Assembly (NCBI RefSeq): GCF_036227105.1
Contig: NZ_CP109434.1
Span: forward strand, 8,900,501 to 8,964,500
Source: Amycolatopsis sp. NBC_01488
Lineage (GTDB): Bacteria; Actinomycetota; Actinomycetes; Mycobacteriales; Pseudonocardiaceae
Reading direction: 5' to 3'
Length of the DNA: 64,000 nucleotides
Of the stretch, positions 1 through 8,081 are shown piece after piece. Below the pieces are notes generated by a model. It was given only the letters and a program-made list of their open reading frames with translations. It had not been told where the DNA came from and made no database searches. Each line of letters begins with the position of its first letter. Position 1 is the first letter of the stretch. The position numbers and the translations under genes are program-made.

Positions 1-2
1 AA

Positions 3-96
3 GCAGCCGCAACTGCTCCGCGGGCGGCCCGCAAAACCGGCCACGGCACCCGAACCCGGCGCACCCAGACTCACAGCAGCCGCAACTGTTCCGCGG
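3..96. repeat. imperfect 21-bp direct repeat at the left edge
   Basis: Bases 3-23 and 76-96 are the same 21-mer with one mismatch (c16 against t89). The right copy encodes the last residues of the radical SAM protein (AEQLRLL, minus strand). The left copy lies beyond that gene's stop codon and, in a different frame, also reads PPAEQLRLL. It may be a local duplication of the gene end or the end of a second homologue lying mostly outside the window. Bases 1-70 hold nothing else I can support. Confidence 0.5.
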
Positions 97-1969
97 CCGG
101 CACCTCGATCCGCGGCTCGGGCACCGGCTCCGGGCTTCGCACCTCATACCCCGTCTTCGGTGCCAGCCCGTGTCGCCGCAGTAGTGGCGCCACTCGCTCC
201 CCCAGCCGCTCGCGGTACGCCTTCTGCACGTAGCTGCCCCGCGCGTACAGCTCGCGGTACCGCGGCACCAGCGCCGGGTACGCGCCCGCCAGCCAGCGCC
301 CGAACCACTCCCGGGCGCCCGGGCGCAGGTGCAGCGGGATCACCGTCGCGCTCGTCGCTCCCGCTTCGGCCAGCTTCGCGAACAGCGCGTCGAGGGCCTC
401 GGCCGAGTCCGTCAGCCACGGCAGCACCGGCGCCACCAGCACCGAACACGGCAGTCCGGCGTCGCGGGCCTTGCGGACCAGCTCCAGCCGGGCCTGCGGG
501 CTCGGCGTGCCGGGTTCGAGGCGGTGCTGCAGCTCGCGGTCGAGCAGCGCGATCGACACCGCCAGGCTGACCGGCACGTCGGCGGAGACGGCCTGCAGCA
601 GCGGCAGGTCGCGCGCCAGCACGGTGCCCTTCGTGAGCACCGACAACGGCGTCCCGGAGCGGGCCAGCGCCGTGATGATCCCCGGCATCAGCCGGTAGCG
701 GCCCTCCGCGCGCTGGTACGGGTCGGTGTTCGTGCCCATCGCGACGTGCTCGCGCCGCCACGACGGCCGTTTCAGCTGCGCGGCGAGGACCTCGGGCGCG
801 TTGACCTTCACGACGACCTGGGTGTCGAAGTCGTGGCCGGCGTCGAAGTCCAGGTACGTGTGGGTGTTCCGGGCGAAGCAGTTGTGGGACACCATGCCGT
901 CGGCGATGAAGTCGCCGGTGCCGGTGGTGATGTCGAACAGCGGCAGCTGCAGGCCGAGCGGCTCGATCGCCTCGACGCGGCGGCGGCTCGCGCCGATCAC
1001 CGCGCCGTCCAGCGACCGCTTCCACGCGACGCCGGGGTTGCTCACGTGCAGGAACCGCAGCACTTCGGCCGTCCCGCCGAGCAGCCGGACCTCTTGGCGG
1101 GCCGGGAACTTCGGCACTTCGTCGACCTGGTGCGCGAAGCCGAAGCGGGTGAGCGCGCCGGCGAAGGCCTCGACGATCTCCGGTTCGTCGTGCGCCACGG
1201 TGAGGACGCCGCGGCCGTAGTCGCCCGCGATGTCGAAGAGACCGGCGAGGAAGCCGCGCTGCCAGTGCGCGTCCGGGTCCGCCGGCACCTGCAGGAAGCC
1301 GACGGACGCGCCGAAGTCGGGCAGGTACTCGAGGGCGCGGGTGGCCGCGTCCGGTTCCGCGGCGAACCCGCCGGAGCGCAGCATCCCGCACAGGTAGCCG
1401 GCGCGGTACCCGAGCGTCTCGTCGGGCGTGGGCGCGAACCGGCCGACGCCGATCAGCTCGGTGCCGGGCTCCAGGTGCGGGCGCTGCGCGGCGCCGAACT
1501 TGGTGCCGGTGACGTGCTTCCAGCCCTTGCTCGTAAGAAACCGGTGGTCGCCGCCGGCGACGAGCCGGGTGCCGTCGTCCAGGGTGACGCGGTAGGCGGC
1601 GCGCAGGGTCGTCCAGTGCGCTTCGACGCGGGTCGGCACCAGCCGCCGGGACGCGCCGTGGCCGCGGGTGCCGTAGATCTCGTCGCCGACCTTCAGTTCC
1701 GACAGCGGCTTCGTCCGGCCGTCGGCCAGCAGGATCTTGGTGCCGCCTTCGAGGCAGTACGTGCAGGCGTGCGAGCAGCCGCGGTACGGGTTCACCGTCC
1801 AGCCGAAGGGCACCCCGGACCCGGCGGGAACCTTGTTCAGCACGGAGCGCGCGTGCACCTCGTGAAAGGTGACGCCGTCGAACTCCGGTGACCGCACGGA
1901 CCGCACCAGGCCCTCCAGCCCGGGCAGTGCCGGCTCACCCTCCCCCGCTCGCTGCCGATCCCATCGCAC
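71..1969 (-). CDS. Rv2578c-family radical SAM protein interrupted by an intein
   Basis: This is a radical SAM protein of the actinobacterial Rv2578c type; its substrate is unknown. The N-terminal extein runs to the [4Fe-4S] motif CSHACTY. An intein of about 292 residues follows, then the C-terminal extein resumes with CFARNTHTY, so the spliced motif is C-x3-C-x2-C. I place the start at the GTG ending at base 1969 (reading VRWDRQR), because relatives begin with MRW and because a LexA-like box (1978-1993) covers the upstream in-frame ATG at 1985-1987. No clear Shine-Dalgarno sequence precedes the GTG. The C-terminal half carries the usual (beta/alpha) radical SAM segments, for example MGTNTDPYQRAEGRYRL. 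It is convergent with nothing and followed by the left window edge. The family assignment is confident; the biochemical function is not known to me. Confidence 0.85.
   Translation of the reverse strand: MRWDRQRAGEGEPALPGLEGLVRSVRSPEFDGVTFHEVHARSVLNKVPAGSGVPFGWTVNPYRGCSHACTYCLEGGTKILLADGRTKPLSELKVGDEIYGTRGHGASRRLVPTRVEAHWTTLRAAYRVTLDDGTRLVAGGDHRFLTSKGWKHVTGTKFGAAQRPHLEPGTELIGVGRFAPTPDETLGYRAGYLCGMLRSGGFAAEPDAATRALEYLPDFGASVGFLQVPADPDAHWQRGFLAGLFDIAGDYGRGVLTVAHDEPEIVEAFAGALTRFGFAHQVDEVPKFPARQEVRLLGGTAEVLRFLHVSNPGVAWKRSLDGAVIGASRRRVEAIEPLGLQLPLFDITTGTGDFIADGMVSHNCFARNTHTYLDFDAGHDFDTQVVVKVNAPEVLAAQLKRPSWRREHVAMGTNTDPYQRAEGRYRLMPGIITALARSGTPLSVLTKGTVLARDLPLLQAVSADVPVSLAVSIALLDRELQHRLEPGTPSPQARLELVRKARDAGLPCSVLVAPVLPWLTDSAEALDALFAKLAEAGATSATVIPLHLRPGAREWFGRWLAGAYPALVPRYRELYARGSYVQKAYRERLGERVAPLLRRHGLAPKTGYEVRSPEPVPEPRIEVPAAEQLRLL
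881..1756 (-). mobile_element. intein inside the radical SAM CxxxCxxC motif
   Basis: The intein begins at the Cys encoded at 1754-1756 (CLEGGTKILLADG) and ends with His-Asn (VSHN, Asn at 881-883); the next extein residue is Cys. Block B is seen as AGGDHRFLT. Two degenerate LAGLIDADG-type blocks (GYLCGMLRSGGF and GFLAGLFDIAGDYG) suggest a decayed homing endonuclease, since the acidic residues are only partly kept. The Cys following the intein is at once the splicing +1 nucleophile and the third iron-sulfur ligand of the host enzyme, so the unspliced precursor cannot assemble a normal cluster. Confidence 0.88.
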
Positions 1970-1977
1970 AGCGCCAG

Positions 1978-1993
1978 TCGAACACATGTTCTA
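1978..1993 (-). promoter_or_regulatory. candidate LexA (SOS) box
   Basis: TCGAACACATGTTCTA matches the mycobacterial/actinobacterial SOS consensus TCGAAC-N4-GTTCGA at 11 of the 12 half-site bases or close to it (the only departures are near the last positions). It lies 8 bp upstream of the GTG start chosen for the radical SAM gene. From memory, M. tuberculosis Rv2578c is among the LexA-regulated genes, which agrees with this placement. The box also argues against the ATG that it overlaps. Confidence 0.65.
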
Positions 1994-2058
1994 TTCGAGT
2001 GTCAAACCGGTTCGCCGCAGGCGAATCGGGGTGGTGCTGGTGTGGCTCCTGGGGCGGT

Positions 2059-3471
2059 TCAGGACGAGAAGCGGTCCAAGGCGCGGATCTTGTTGGTCGC
2101 GTCGAGCGCGGCCACCTTGTACGCCTCCGACAGCGTCGGGTAGTTGAACACCGCGTCCACGAGGTAGTCGACCGTGCCGCCGCAGCCCATCACCGCCTGT
2201 CCGATGTGGACCAGGTCGGTCGCGCCCGTGCCGAACACGTGCACGCCCAGCAGCTTCCGGTCCGAAGTGGACACCAGCAGCTTCAGCATTCCGTAGCTGT
2301 CGCCGGTGATCTGGCCGCGGGCCAGCTCGCGGTAGCGCGCGATGCCGACCTCGTACGGCACCGACGACGACGTCAGCTGCGCCTCGGTGGAGCCGACGTA
2401 GGAGATCTCCGGGATCGTGTAGATGCCGATCGGCTGCAGCGCGCCCAGGCCGTTCGCCGGTTCGCCGAACGCGTGGTACGCCGCGAGCCTGCCCTGGTCC
2501 ATCGACGTCGCCGCCAGGGCCGGGAAGCCGATCACGTCGCCGACCGCGTAGATGTGCGGGACCTCGGTGCGGTAGTTCTCGTCGACCACGAGCCGGCCGC
2601 GCTCGTCGGCCGCCAGGCCCGCCGCGTCCAGCTTCAGCTCGCCCGTCATGCCCTGGCGGCCGGCCGAGTACATGACGCCGTCGGCCGGGATGCGCTTGCC
2701 GCTGACCAGCGTGGTGATCGTCGCGTCGTCGGACACCGCGACGTCCGCGACCTTCTCGCCGAAGCGGAACGTGACGCCCAGGTCGCGCAGCTGGAACTTC
2801 AGCGACTCGACGATCTCGGGGTCGCAGAAGTCGAGCATCTGGTCGCGCTGCTCCACCACGGTGACCCGCGAGCCGAGCGCGGCGAACATCGACGCGTACT
2901 CGATCCCGATCACGCCCGCGCCCACCACGACCAGCGACGACGGGATCTGCTCGAGCCGGAGGATCTCGTCGGAGTCGAGCACGCGCGCGGCGTCGAAGTC
3001 GACGTGCGCCGGCCGTGCGGGCCGGGTACCGGTGGCGATCACGACGTAGTCCGCGCTCAGCGTGCGGCGGTCGCCGGGGTGACGGCTTTCGACGATCACC
3101 GTGTGCGGGTCGGCGAACGAGCCGGTACCGGGGATGAGGTCGACGTGGTTGCGCATCAGCTGCGCGCGCACCACCTGCACCTCACGCCCCACGACGTGCT
3201 GGGTGCGTGCCAGCAGGTCGGCGATCGTGATGTCCTGCTTGACGCGGTAGCTCGCGCCGTACAGCTCGCGCTGGTTCATGCCGGTCAGGTAGAGCACGGC
3301 TTCGCGCAGCGTCTTGGAGGGGATCGTGCCGGTGTTGACGCACACCCCGCCGACCATGTCGTGCCGGTCCACGACGGCCACCCGCTTGCCGAGCTTCGCC
3401 GCGGCGATCGCGGCCTTCTGCCCGCCGGGGCCCGAACCGATGACGATGAGGTCGTACTCGTGCTCGCTCAC
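2059..3471 (-). CDS. sthA: soluble NAD(P)+ transhydrogenase (SthA-type flavoprotein)
   Basis: The product has 470 residues, close to the usual size of about 466. It catalyses hydride exchange between NADPH and NAD+ in the cytoplasm. It has an N-terminal FAD motif (GSGPGGQKAAIAAAKLG), a second Rossmann motif (VVVGAGVIGIEYASMFAALG) and the C-terminal dimerisation domain. The active-site segment GGVCVNTGTIPSKTL has Cys-x4-Thr instead of the Cys-x4-Cys disulfide of lipoamide dehydrogenases, which is the SthA signature. I use the GTG at 3469-3471 as start (VSEHEYDLIVIGSG); longer upstream reading frame has no homology-like content. The gene is divergent from the SARP-type regulator, with 90 bp between the starts. 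Confidence 0.92.
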   Translation of the reverse strand: MSEHEYDLIVIGSGPGGQKAAIAAAKLGKRVAVVDRHDMVGGVCVNTGTIPSKTLREAVLYLTGMNQRELYGASYRVKQDITIADLLARTQHVVGREVQVVRAQLMRNHVDLIPGTGSFADPHTVIVESRHPGDRRTLSADYVVIATGTRPARPAHVDFDAARVLDSDEILRLEQIPSSLVVVGAGVIGIEYASMFAALGSRVTVVEQRDQMLDFCDPEIVESLKFQLRDLGVTFRFGEKVADVAVSDDATITTLVSGKRIPADGVMYSAGRQGMTGELKLDAAGLAADERGRLVVDENYRTEVPHIYAVGDVIGFPALAATSMDQGRLAAYHAFGEPANGLGALQPIGIYTIPEISYVGSTEAQLTSSSVPYEVGIARYRELARGQITGDSYGMLKLLVSTSDRKLLGVHVFGTGATDLVHIGQAVMGCGGTVDYLVDAVFNYPTLSEAYKVAALDATNKIRALDRFSS

Positions 3472-3561
3472 GACGTCGAGCCTGCGCACCCGGGCGCCCC
3501 GGCGCAACCCCCGGCCGGTGAAGATCCGCGCGCGAACCCGTCTCGGGGCTAGCGTGACCCG

Positions 3562-6555
3562 ATGCTGCGGGTGTCGCTGCTGGGCGAGCAGGTGATCGCC
3601 GACGACGAGACCGGTGCCGTGCTGACGCGGTCGCCGCGCTCGGTCGCGCTCGTGGCCCACCTCGTCGTGCACGCCGGCCTGGCGGTGCCCCGGCGGCGGA
3701 TCGCCGGGCTGTTCTGGCCGGATTCCACCGACGCGCAGGCGCTGACGAACCTCCGCCGCGAGCTGCACCAGCTGCGCCGCGTGCTCGGCGACCTGCCTTC
3801 GCTGGCCGTCACCGGGCGCGACCTGTCCTGGCGGGACACGCCGTCGAGCCGGGTGGACGTGCGGGAGTTCGACCTCTCCCGCCGGGCCGCGCTGGCCGCG
3901 ACGGACGCCGCCGACATCGTCGCCCACGCGGGGGCCGCCCTCGCGACCTGCCGCGGCGAGCTGCTGCCGGGCCTGGCCGACGACTGGGTCCTGGCCGCGC
4001 GCGCCGAGCTCGACCGCCAGTGCGTCGAGCTGTGCGACCTGCTCTGCCGGACCCCGGCGGGCGACCCGGCCGTCGCACTCGCCGCCGCCCGCCGCCGGAT
4101 CCGGCTGCGCCCGCTGGAAGAGACCGGCTACCGGACGCTGATGGGGCTGCAGGCCGACGCCGGTGACCGGGCGGGCGCGGTGAGCACGTACCACCGGTGC
4201 GCGTCGGTGCTCGAACGCGAGCTGGGCGTCGTCCCGGCCGAGCCGACCCGCGCGGCGCTGCGCCGGCTGCTCGCCCGGCCGGACCCCGAGCCCCTGCGGG
4301 CGGCCGCACCGGGTCTCGTCGGCCGGGCCGCCGAACTGGCCCGGCTCGGCGACGCGTGGCGGGCCGCGGCCGCCGGCCGCGCCGGGGTCGTCCTCGTGCG
4401 CGGCGACGCCGGGGTCGGCAAGACCCGGCTGGTCACCGAGCTGGCCGGGCTGGCCCGGGCGGAGGGTGCGGTCGTCGCCGCCGGCCGCTGCTTCGGCACG
4501 GCCGGCCGAGTCGCGCTGGCACCGGTGGCCGACTGGCTGCGCACGCCCGCGGTGCAGCGGGCGGCGACGGCACTGGACCCGGTGTGGCGGACCGAAGTCG
4601 ACCGGCTGCTGCCGGCCACGCGCCCGGCCGCGGCCGGCCATCCGACGGTGGACGCGTGGCAGCGCCTGCGGTTCTTCGAAGGGCTCGCCCGCGCGCTCAC
4701 CGCCGGCGGCCGGCCCGTCCTGCTGGTGCTCGACAACGTCCAGTGGTGCGACGAGGAGACGGGTGCCTTCCTCGCCTTCTGCCTCGGCCTGCTGCCGGAC
4801 GCGCCGCTGCTGGTCGCGGGGACGCTGCGCGACGGCGACCTCGACCCCGGCGTGGCCGCCTGGACCGCCCAGCTGCGCGACGACGGCAAGCTCACCGAGC
4901 TGCCGCTGCGCCCGTTCGACGCCGACGGCACCGCGCACCTCGGCGAGGCGGTGGCCGGCCGGCCGCTGTCCGCGGCGGACCGGACCTTGCTGCACGCGGC
5001 CACCGGCGGGTTCCCGCTGTACGTCGTGGAAGCCCTGCGCGCGGGCGCTTCCCCGCCCGCCGACGGCCTGGCGGGCGTGCTGCGCGCCCGGCTCGCGCAG
5101 CCCGGCCCGGCGGCCCGCGAGGTCGCCGGGCTCGCCGCCGCGGCCGGCCGGGACTTCACCCTCGAGCTGCTCACCGAGGCCAGCGACCTCGACGCGGACA
5201 CCGTCGTCGACGCGGTCGACGAGCTGTGGCGCCGCCGGATCGTGCGCGAGTTCGGCGGCAGCTACGACTTCACCCACGACCTGCTGCGCGAGGCGGCCTA
5301 CCAGCAGGTCAGCCCGCCGCGGCGGTGGCTGCTGCACCGGCGGCTGGCCCAGGGCCTGGAGCTGCTGCACGCCGACGACACCGACGCCGTGGCGGCGCAG
5401 CTGGCCGAGCAGTACGCCCGTGGCGGCCGGCCCGACCGCGCCGTCGCCCACTACCGGCGGGCCGCGGCCGTCGCGGCCAGGACGTTCGCCCACGCCGAGG
5501 CGATCCGGCTGCTGAAGGAGGCACTGGCGCTCGTCCGCGCGCGGCCGGCGAGCGGCAACCGCGACCGCGACGAGCTCGCCGTCCTCGAAGCGCTCGCCGG
5601 GCCGCTCAACGCCCACCACGGGTACTCCTCCCCCGACCTGCAGCACGTCCTGGAACGGTCGCTCGCGCTCGCGGAGGCGTCCGGCAGCAAGGAAGCCGCG
5701 CTGACGGCGTTGCTGGAGCTGTGGTCGTCCCGGTTCGTCCAGGGCCGCACGGCCGAGGCGCACCAAGCGGCCGAACGCGCCCTCACGCTGCTCTCCCCGG
5801 GGACGACCGCCGAGCAGAGCGGCTCGGCGCACTTCATCGTCGCGGGCTCGTCGCTGAGCCTGGGCCACGACCCGGCCGAGGCGCTGCGGCACTTCGAGCT
5901 GGGCGCGGAACGCACGCACGGCGCGTCGTCGTGGCCGATCGGCACCCGGCCGGACGTGCACGGGCCGGCCTGGGCGGCGCACGCCCACTGGCTCCTCGGC
6001 CACGACGAGGCGGCCGCGGCGAGCAGCGACGGCGCGATCGCGCTGGCCCGCGGGATCGAGCACCCGTACAGCCTGGCCATCGCCTTGGCGTACGCCGGGA
6101 TCACCCACCAGATGCGCCGCGACCGGCGGGCGCTGTGGGCGGCCGTCGCCGAGCTGCACGCGCTGTGCGACCGGTACGGGTTCGCGTACTACCGGGAGTG
6201 GGCGCTGGTCCTGGGCGGCTGGTGCCGCGGCGGTGCGGCCGGGCGGGCCGCGGCGCAGGAGGGCGTCGCCAACCTCAAGGCCGAGGGTGCGTTCGCCCGG
6301 ATGCCGTACTGGCTGTCGCTGCTCGCCGACGTGTCGGCCCCGGAGGCGGCCCGCGCGACGCTGGACGCCGCGCTCGCCGCCGGGCAGGCGCGGGACGACC
6401 GCTGGTGGCTGCCGGAGGTGCTGCGGCTGCGGGCGGCCCACGACGCCGATCCGGTCCCCCGCCTCCGGGCGGCCGCCGAGCTGGCGCGCGCCCAGGGCAG
6501 CGTCGCGCTGCTGCGGCGGGCCGACGCCGACCTGGGCGTCCGGCTGCCGTCCTGA
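3562..6555 (+). CDS. large SARP/AfsR-type regulator (winged helix-BTAD-ATPase-TPR-like)
   Basis: The 997-residue product starts with an OmpR-type DNA-binding region and a bacterial transcriptional activator (BTAD) domain within roughly residues 1-240. An AAA/STAND-type ATPase follows, with Walker A GDAGVGKT at 281-288 and Walker B LLVLDN near 397. The C-terminal part is a long helical TPR-like region. Such proteins activate nearby genes by binding direct repeats that overlap the -35 region. The flavin oxidase gene 83 bp downstream has such repeats before it and is the likely target. The start is the ATG at 3562; no strong ribosome site is visible. The ligand or signal read by the ATPase/TPR part is unknown. 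Confidence 0.85.
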   Translation: MLRVSLLGEQVIADDETGAVLTRSPRSVALVAHLVVHAGLAVPRRRIAGLFWPDSTDAQALTNLRRELHQLRRVLGDLPSLAVTGRDLSWRDTPSSRVDVREFDLSRRAALAATDAADIVAHAGAALATCRGELLPGLADDWVLAARAELDRQCVELCDLLCRTPAGDPAVALAAARRRIRLRPLEETGYRTLMGLQADAGDRAGAVSTYHRCASVLERELGVVPAEPTRAALRRLLARPDPEPLRAAAPGLVGRAAELARLGDAWRAAAAGRAGVVLVRGDAGVGKTRLVTELAGLARAEGAVVAAGRCFGTAGRVALAPVADWLRTPAVQRAATALDPVWRTEVDRLLPATRPAAAGHPTVDAWQRLRFFEGLARALTAGGRPVLLVLDNVQWCDEETGAFLAFCLGLLPDAPLLVAGTLRDGDLDPGVAAWTAQLRDDGKLTELPLRPFDADGTAHLGEAVAGRPLSAADRTLLHAATGGFPLYVVEALRAGASPPADGLAGVLRARLAQPGPAAREVAGLAAAAGRDFTLELLTEASDLDADTVVDAVDELWRRRIVREFGGSYDFTHDLLREAAYQQVSPPRRWLLHRRLAQGLELLHADDTDAVAAQLAEQYARGGRPDRAVAHYRRAAAVAARTFAHAEAIRLLKEALALVRARPASGNRDRDELAVLEALAGPLNAHHGYSSPDLQHVLERSLALAEASGSKEAALTALLELWSSRFVQGRTAEAHQAAERALTLLSPGTTAEQSGSAHFIVAGSSLSLGHDPAEALRHFELGAERTHGASSWPIGTRPDVHGPAWAAHAHWLLGHDEAAAASSDGAIALARGIEHPYSLAIALAYAGITHQMRRDRRALWAAVAELHALCDRYGFAYYREWALVLGGWCRGGAAGRAAAQEGVANLKAEGAFARMPYWLSLLADVSAPEAARATLDAALAAGQARDDRWWLPEVLRLRAAHDADPVPRLRAAAELARAQGSVALLRRADADLGVRLPS

Positions 6556-6562
6556 CCTGCGG

Positions 6563-6603
6563 CGAACGGACCGAACGCTGCGCGAACGCCGGGTGCCTAC
6601 GTT
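6563..6603 (+). promoter_or_regulatory. candidate SARP-type promoter with CGAACG direct repeats
   Basis: CGAACG occurs at 6563-6568, 6572-6577 and 6583-6588. The last two are 11 bp apart, the spacing typical of SARP operators. The third repeat, taken as the heptamer CGAACGC ending at 6589, is followed after exactly 8 bp by TACGTT (6598-6603), a plausible -10. This matches the classic SARP promoter layout, where the repeats replace the -35 element. The ribosome site GAGAGG at 6625-6630 then precedes the ATG at 6639. Confidence 0.5.
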
Positions 6604-6638
6604 CTGCTCGGAACCGGGAAATCCGAGAGGGGCCCACC

Positions 6639-8027
6639 ATGACCACCACCGCTTTGCCGCACGAGGAGCTGGCCGCCACCCTGCGCGGCAGCCTGATCAC
6701 GCCTGCCGACCCGGGCTACGACGAGGCCCGCGCCGTCTACAACGCCATGATCGACAAGCAACCGGCGGCGATCGCCTACTGCCGCGACGCCGCCGACGTC
6801 GTCACCTGCGTCCGCTACGGGCGTGCCCAGGGCCTGGACCTCGCCGTGCGCGGCGGCGGCCACAACGCGGGCGGCCTCGGCGTCGCCGACGGCGCACTGG
6901 TGATCGACCTGTCCGGGCTGCGCAGCACGACCGTCGACCCGGTGAACCACACCGTCCGCGCCGACGCCGGGTGCACCTGGGGCGACGTCGACCACGCGAC
7001 GGTCGCGTTCGGCATGGCGACGCCGTCGGGCATCGTCGGGTCCACGGGGGTCGCGGGCCTGACGCTCGGCGGCGGCATCGGCTACCTGGCGCGGCGGTTC
7101 GGCCTGACGGTCGACAACCTGCTGGGCGCGGACGTCGTGCTCGCGGACGGCTCGTTCGTGCACGCCGACGCGGCTTCGCACCCCGACCTGTTCTGGGCCC
7201 TGCGCGGCGGCGGGGGCAACTTCGGCGTCGTCACGTCGTTCACGTTCCGCTGCCACGACATCGGCAAGCACGGCACGATCATCGGCGGTCCGGTGCTGTA
7301 CGACCTGGGCGACACCCCGGACGTGCTGCGCTGGTACCGCGAGCTGCTGCCGTCGCTGCCCGAGGAGCTGAACGGCTGGTTCGGCCTGCTGACGATCCCG
7401 CCGGCACCGCCGTTCCCGGAGGAGCTGTGGGGCCGCAAGGCGTGCGGGATCGTCTGGTGCTACACGGGTTCACACGACAAGGCGGACGAAGTGCTGGCGC
7501 CGGTCCGCTCGTTCGGCACGCCGCTGCTGGTGGGCCTGCAGGAGATGCCGTACACGGCGCTGCAGGGCGCGTTCGACGCGCTGTACCCGCCCGGGCTGCA
7601 GTGGTACTGGCGCGCGGACGTGTTCCACGAGATCTCCGACGCGGCGATCGACATCCACGTCAAGCACGGCGAAGCGTTGCCGACGATGCACTCGTCGATG
7701 CACCTGTACCCGATCGACGGAGCGGCGAGCCGGGTCGCTCCGGACGCGACGGCCTTCCCGCACCGTTCCGGTGGGTGGTCGGGAGTGATCGTCGGGGTGG
7801 ATCCGTCCCCGGCGCAGGCGTCGGCGATCGCGGAGTGGACGCGGTCCTATTGGGAGGACCTGCACCCGACTTCGGCCGGCGGCGCGTACGTCAACTTCAT
7901 GATGGAGGAGGGCCAGGAGCGGGTGCGCGCCTCGTACCAGGGCAACTACGACCGGCTGGCGGCGGTGAAGCGGCGGTACGACCCGGAGAACGTGTTCCAC
8001 GTCAACCAGAACATCCGCCCGGCATGA
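6639..8027 (+). CDS. FAD-binding (BBE/PCMH-type) oxidoreductase
   Basis: The 462-residue product belongs to the FAD-linked oxidase family with a berberine-bridge-enzyme C-terminus. The PCMH FAD-binding domain covers about residues 35-210. It includes RGGGHNAGG, whose His is the usual covalent FAD site, and the GSTGVAGLTLGGGIGYLARR segment. The C-terminal BBE part contains AYVNFM and ends with the family-like PENVFHVNQNI. I see no signal peptide, so it is probably cytoplasmic, acting on a small alcohol, sugar or secondary metabolite. It follows the SARP-type regulator and is likely its target. A strong convergent hairpin ends the unit. Confidence 0.85.
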   Translation: MTTTALPHEELAATLRGSLITPADPGYDEARAVYNAMIDKQPAAIAYCRDAADVVTCVRYGRAQGLDLAVRGGGHNAGGLGVADGALVIDLSGLRSTTVDPVNHTVRADAGCTWGDVDHATVAFGMATPSGIVGSTGVAGLTLGGGIGYLARRFGLTVDNLLGADVVLADGSFVHADAASHPDLFWALRGGGGNFGVVTSFTFRCHDIGKHGTIIGGPVLYDLGDTPDVLRWYRELLPSLPEELNGWFGLLTIPPAPPFPEELWGRKACGIVWCYTGSHDKADEVLAPVRSFGTPLLVGLQEMPYTALQGAFDALYPPGLQWYWRADVFHEISDAAIDIHVKHGEALPTMHSSMHLYPIDGAASRVAPDATAFPHRSGGWSGVIVGVDPSPAQASAIAEWTRSYWEDLHPTSAGGAYVNFMMEEGQERVRASYQGNYDRLAAVKRRYDPENVFHVNQNIRPA

Positions 8028-8030
8028 GCC

Positions 8031-8067
8031 CCGGGGCTGACGGCCGGAGGGGGGCCGTCAGCCCCGG
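8031..8067. terminator. bidirectional hairpin terminator
   Basis: CCGGGGCTGACGGCC (8031-8045) and its perfect complement at 8053-8067 form a 15-bp stem with a 7-nt loop. It lies between the convergent flavin oxidase and siderophore operon ends and has no U-tract, as is usual in this group. Confidence 0.8.
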
Positions 8068-8081
8068 CCGGACCTTCCGGG

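Noticed and set aside
3472..6441. Long open frame upstream of sthA on the minus strand (antisense to the SARP-type regulator)
   Set aside because: Only the part from 3471 down has protein-family sequence; the rest is Arg/Gln/Gly-rich shadow of the regulator gene, as expected at this GC content.
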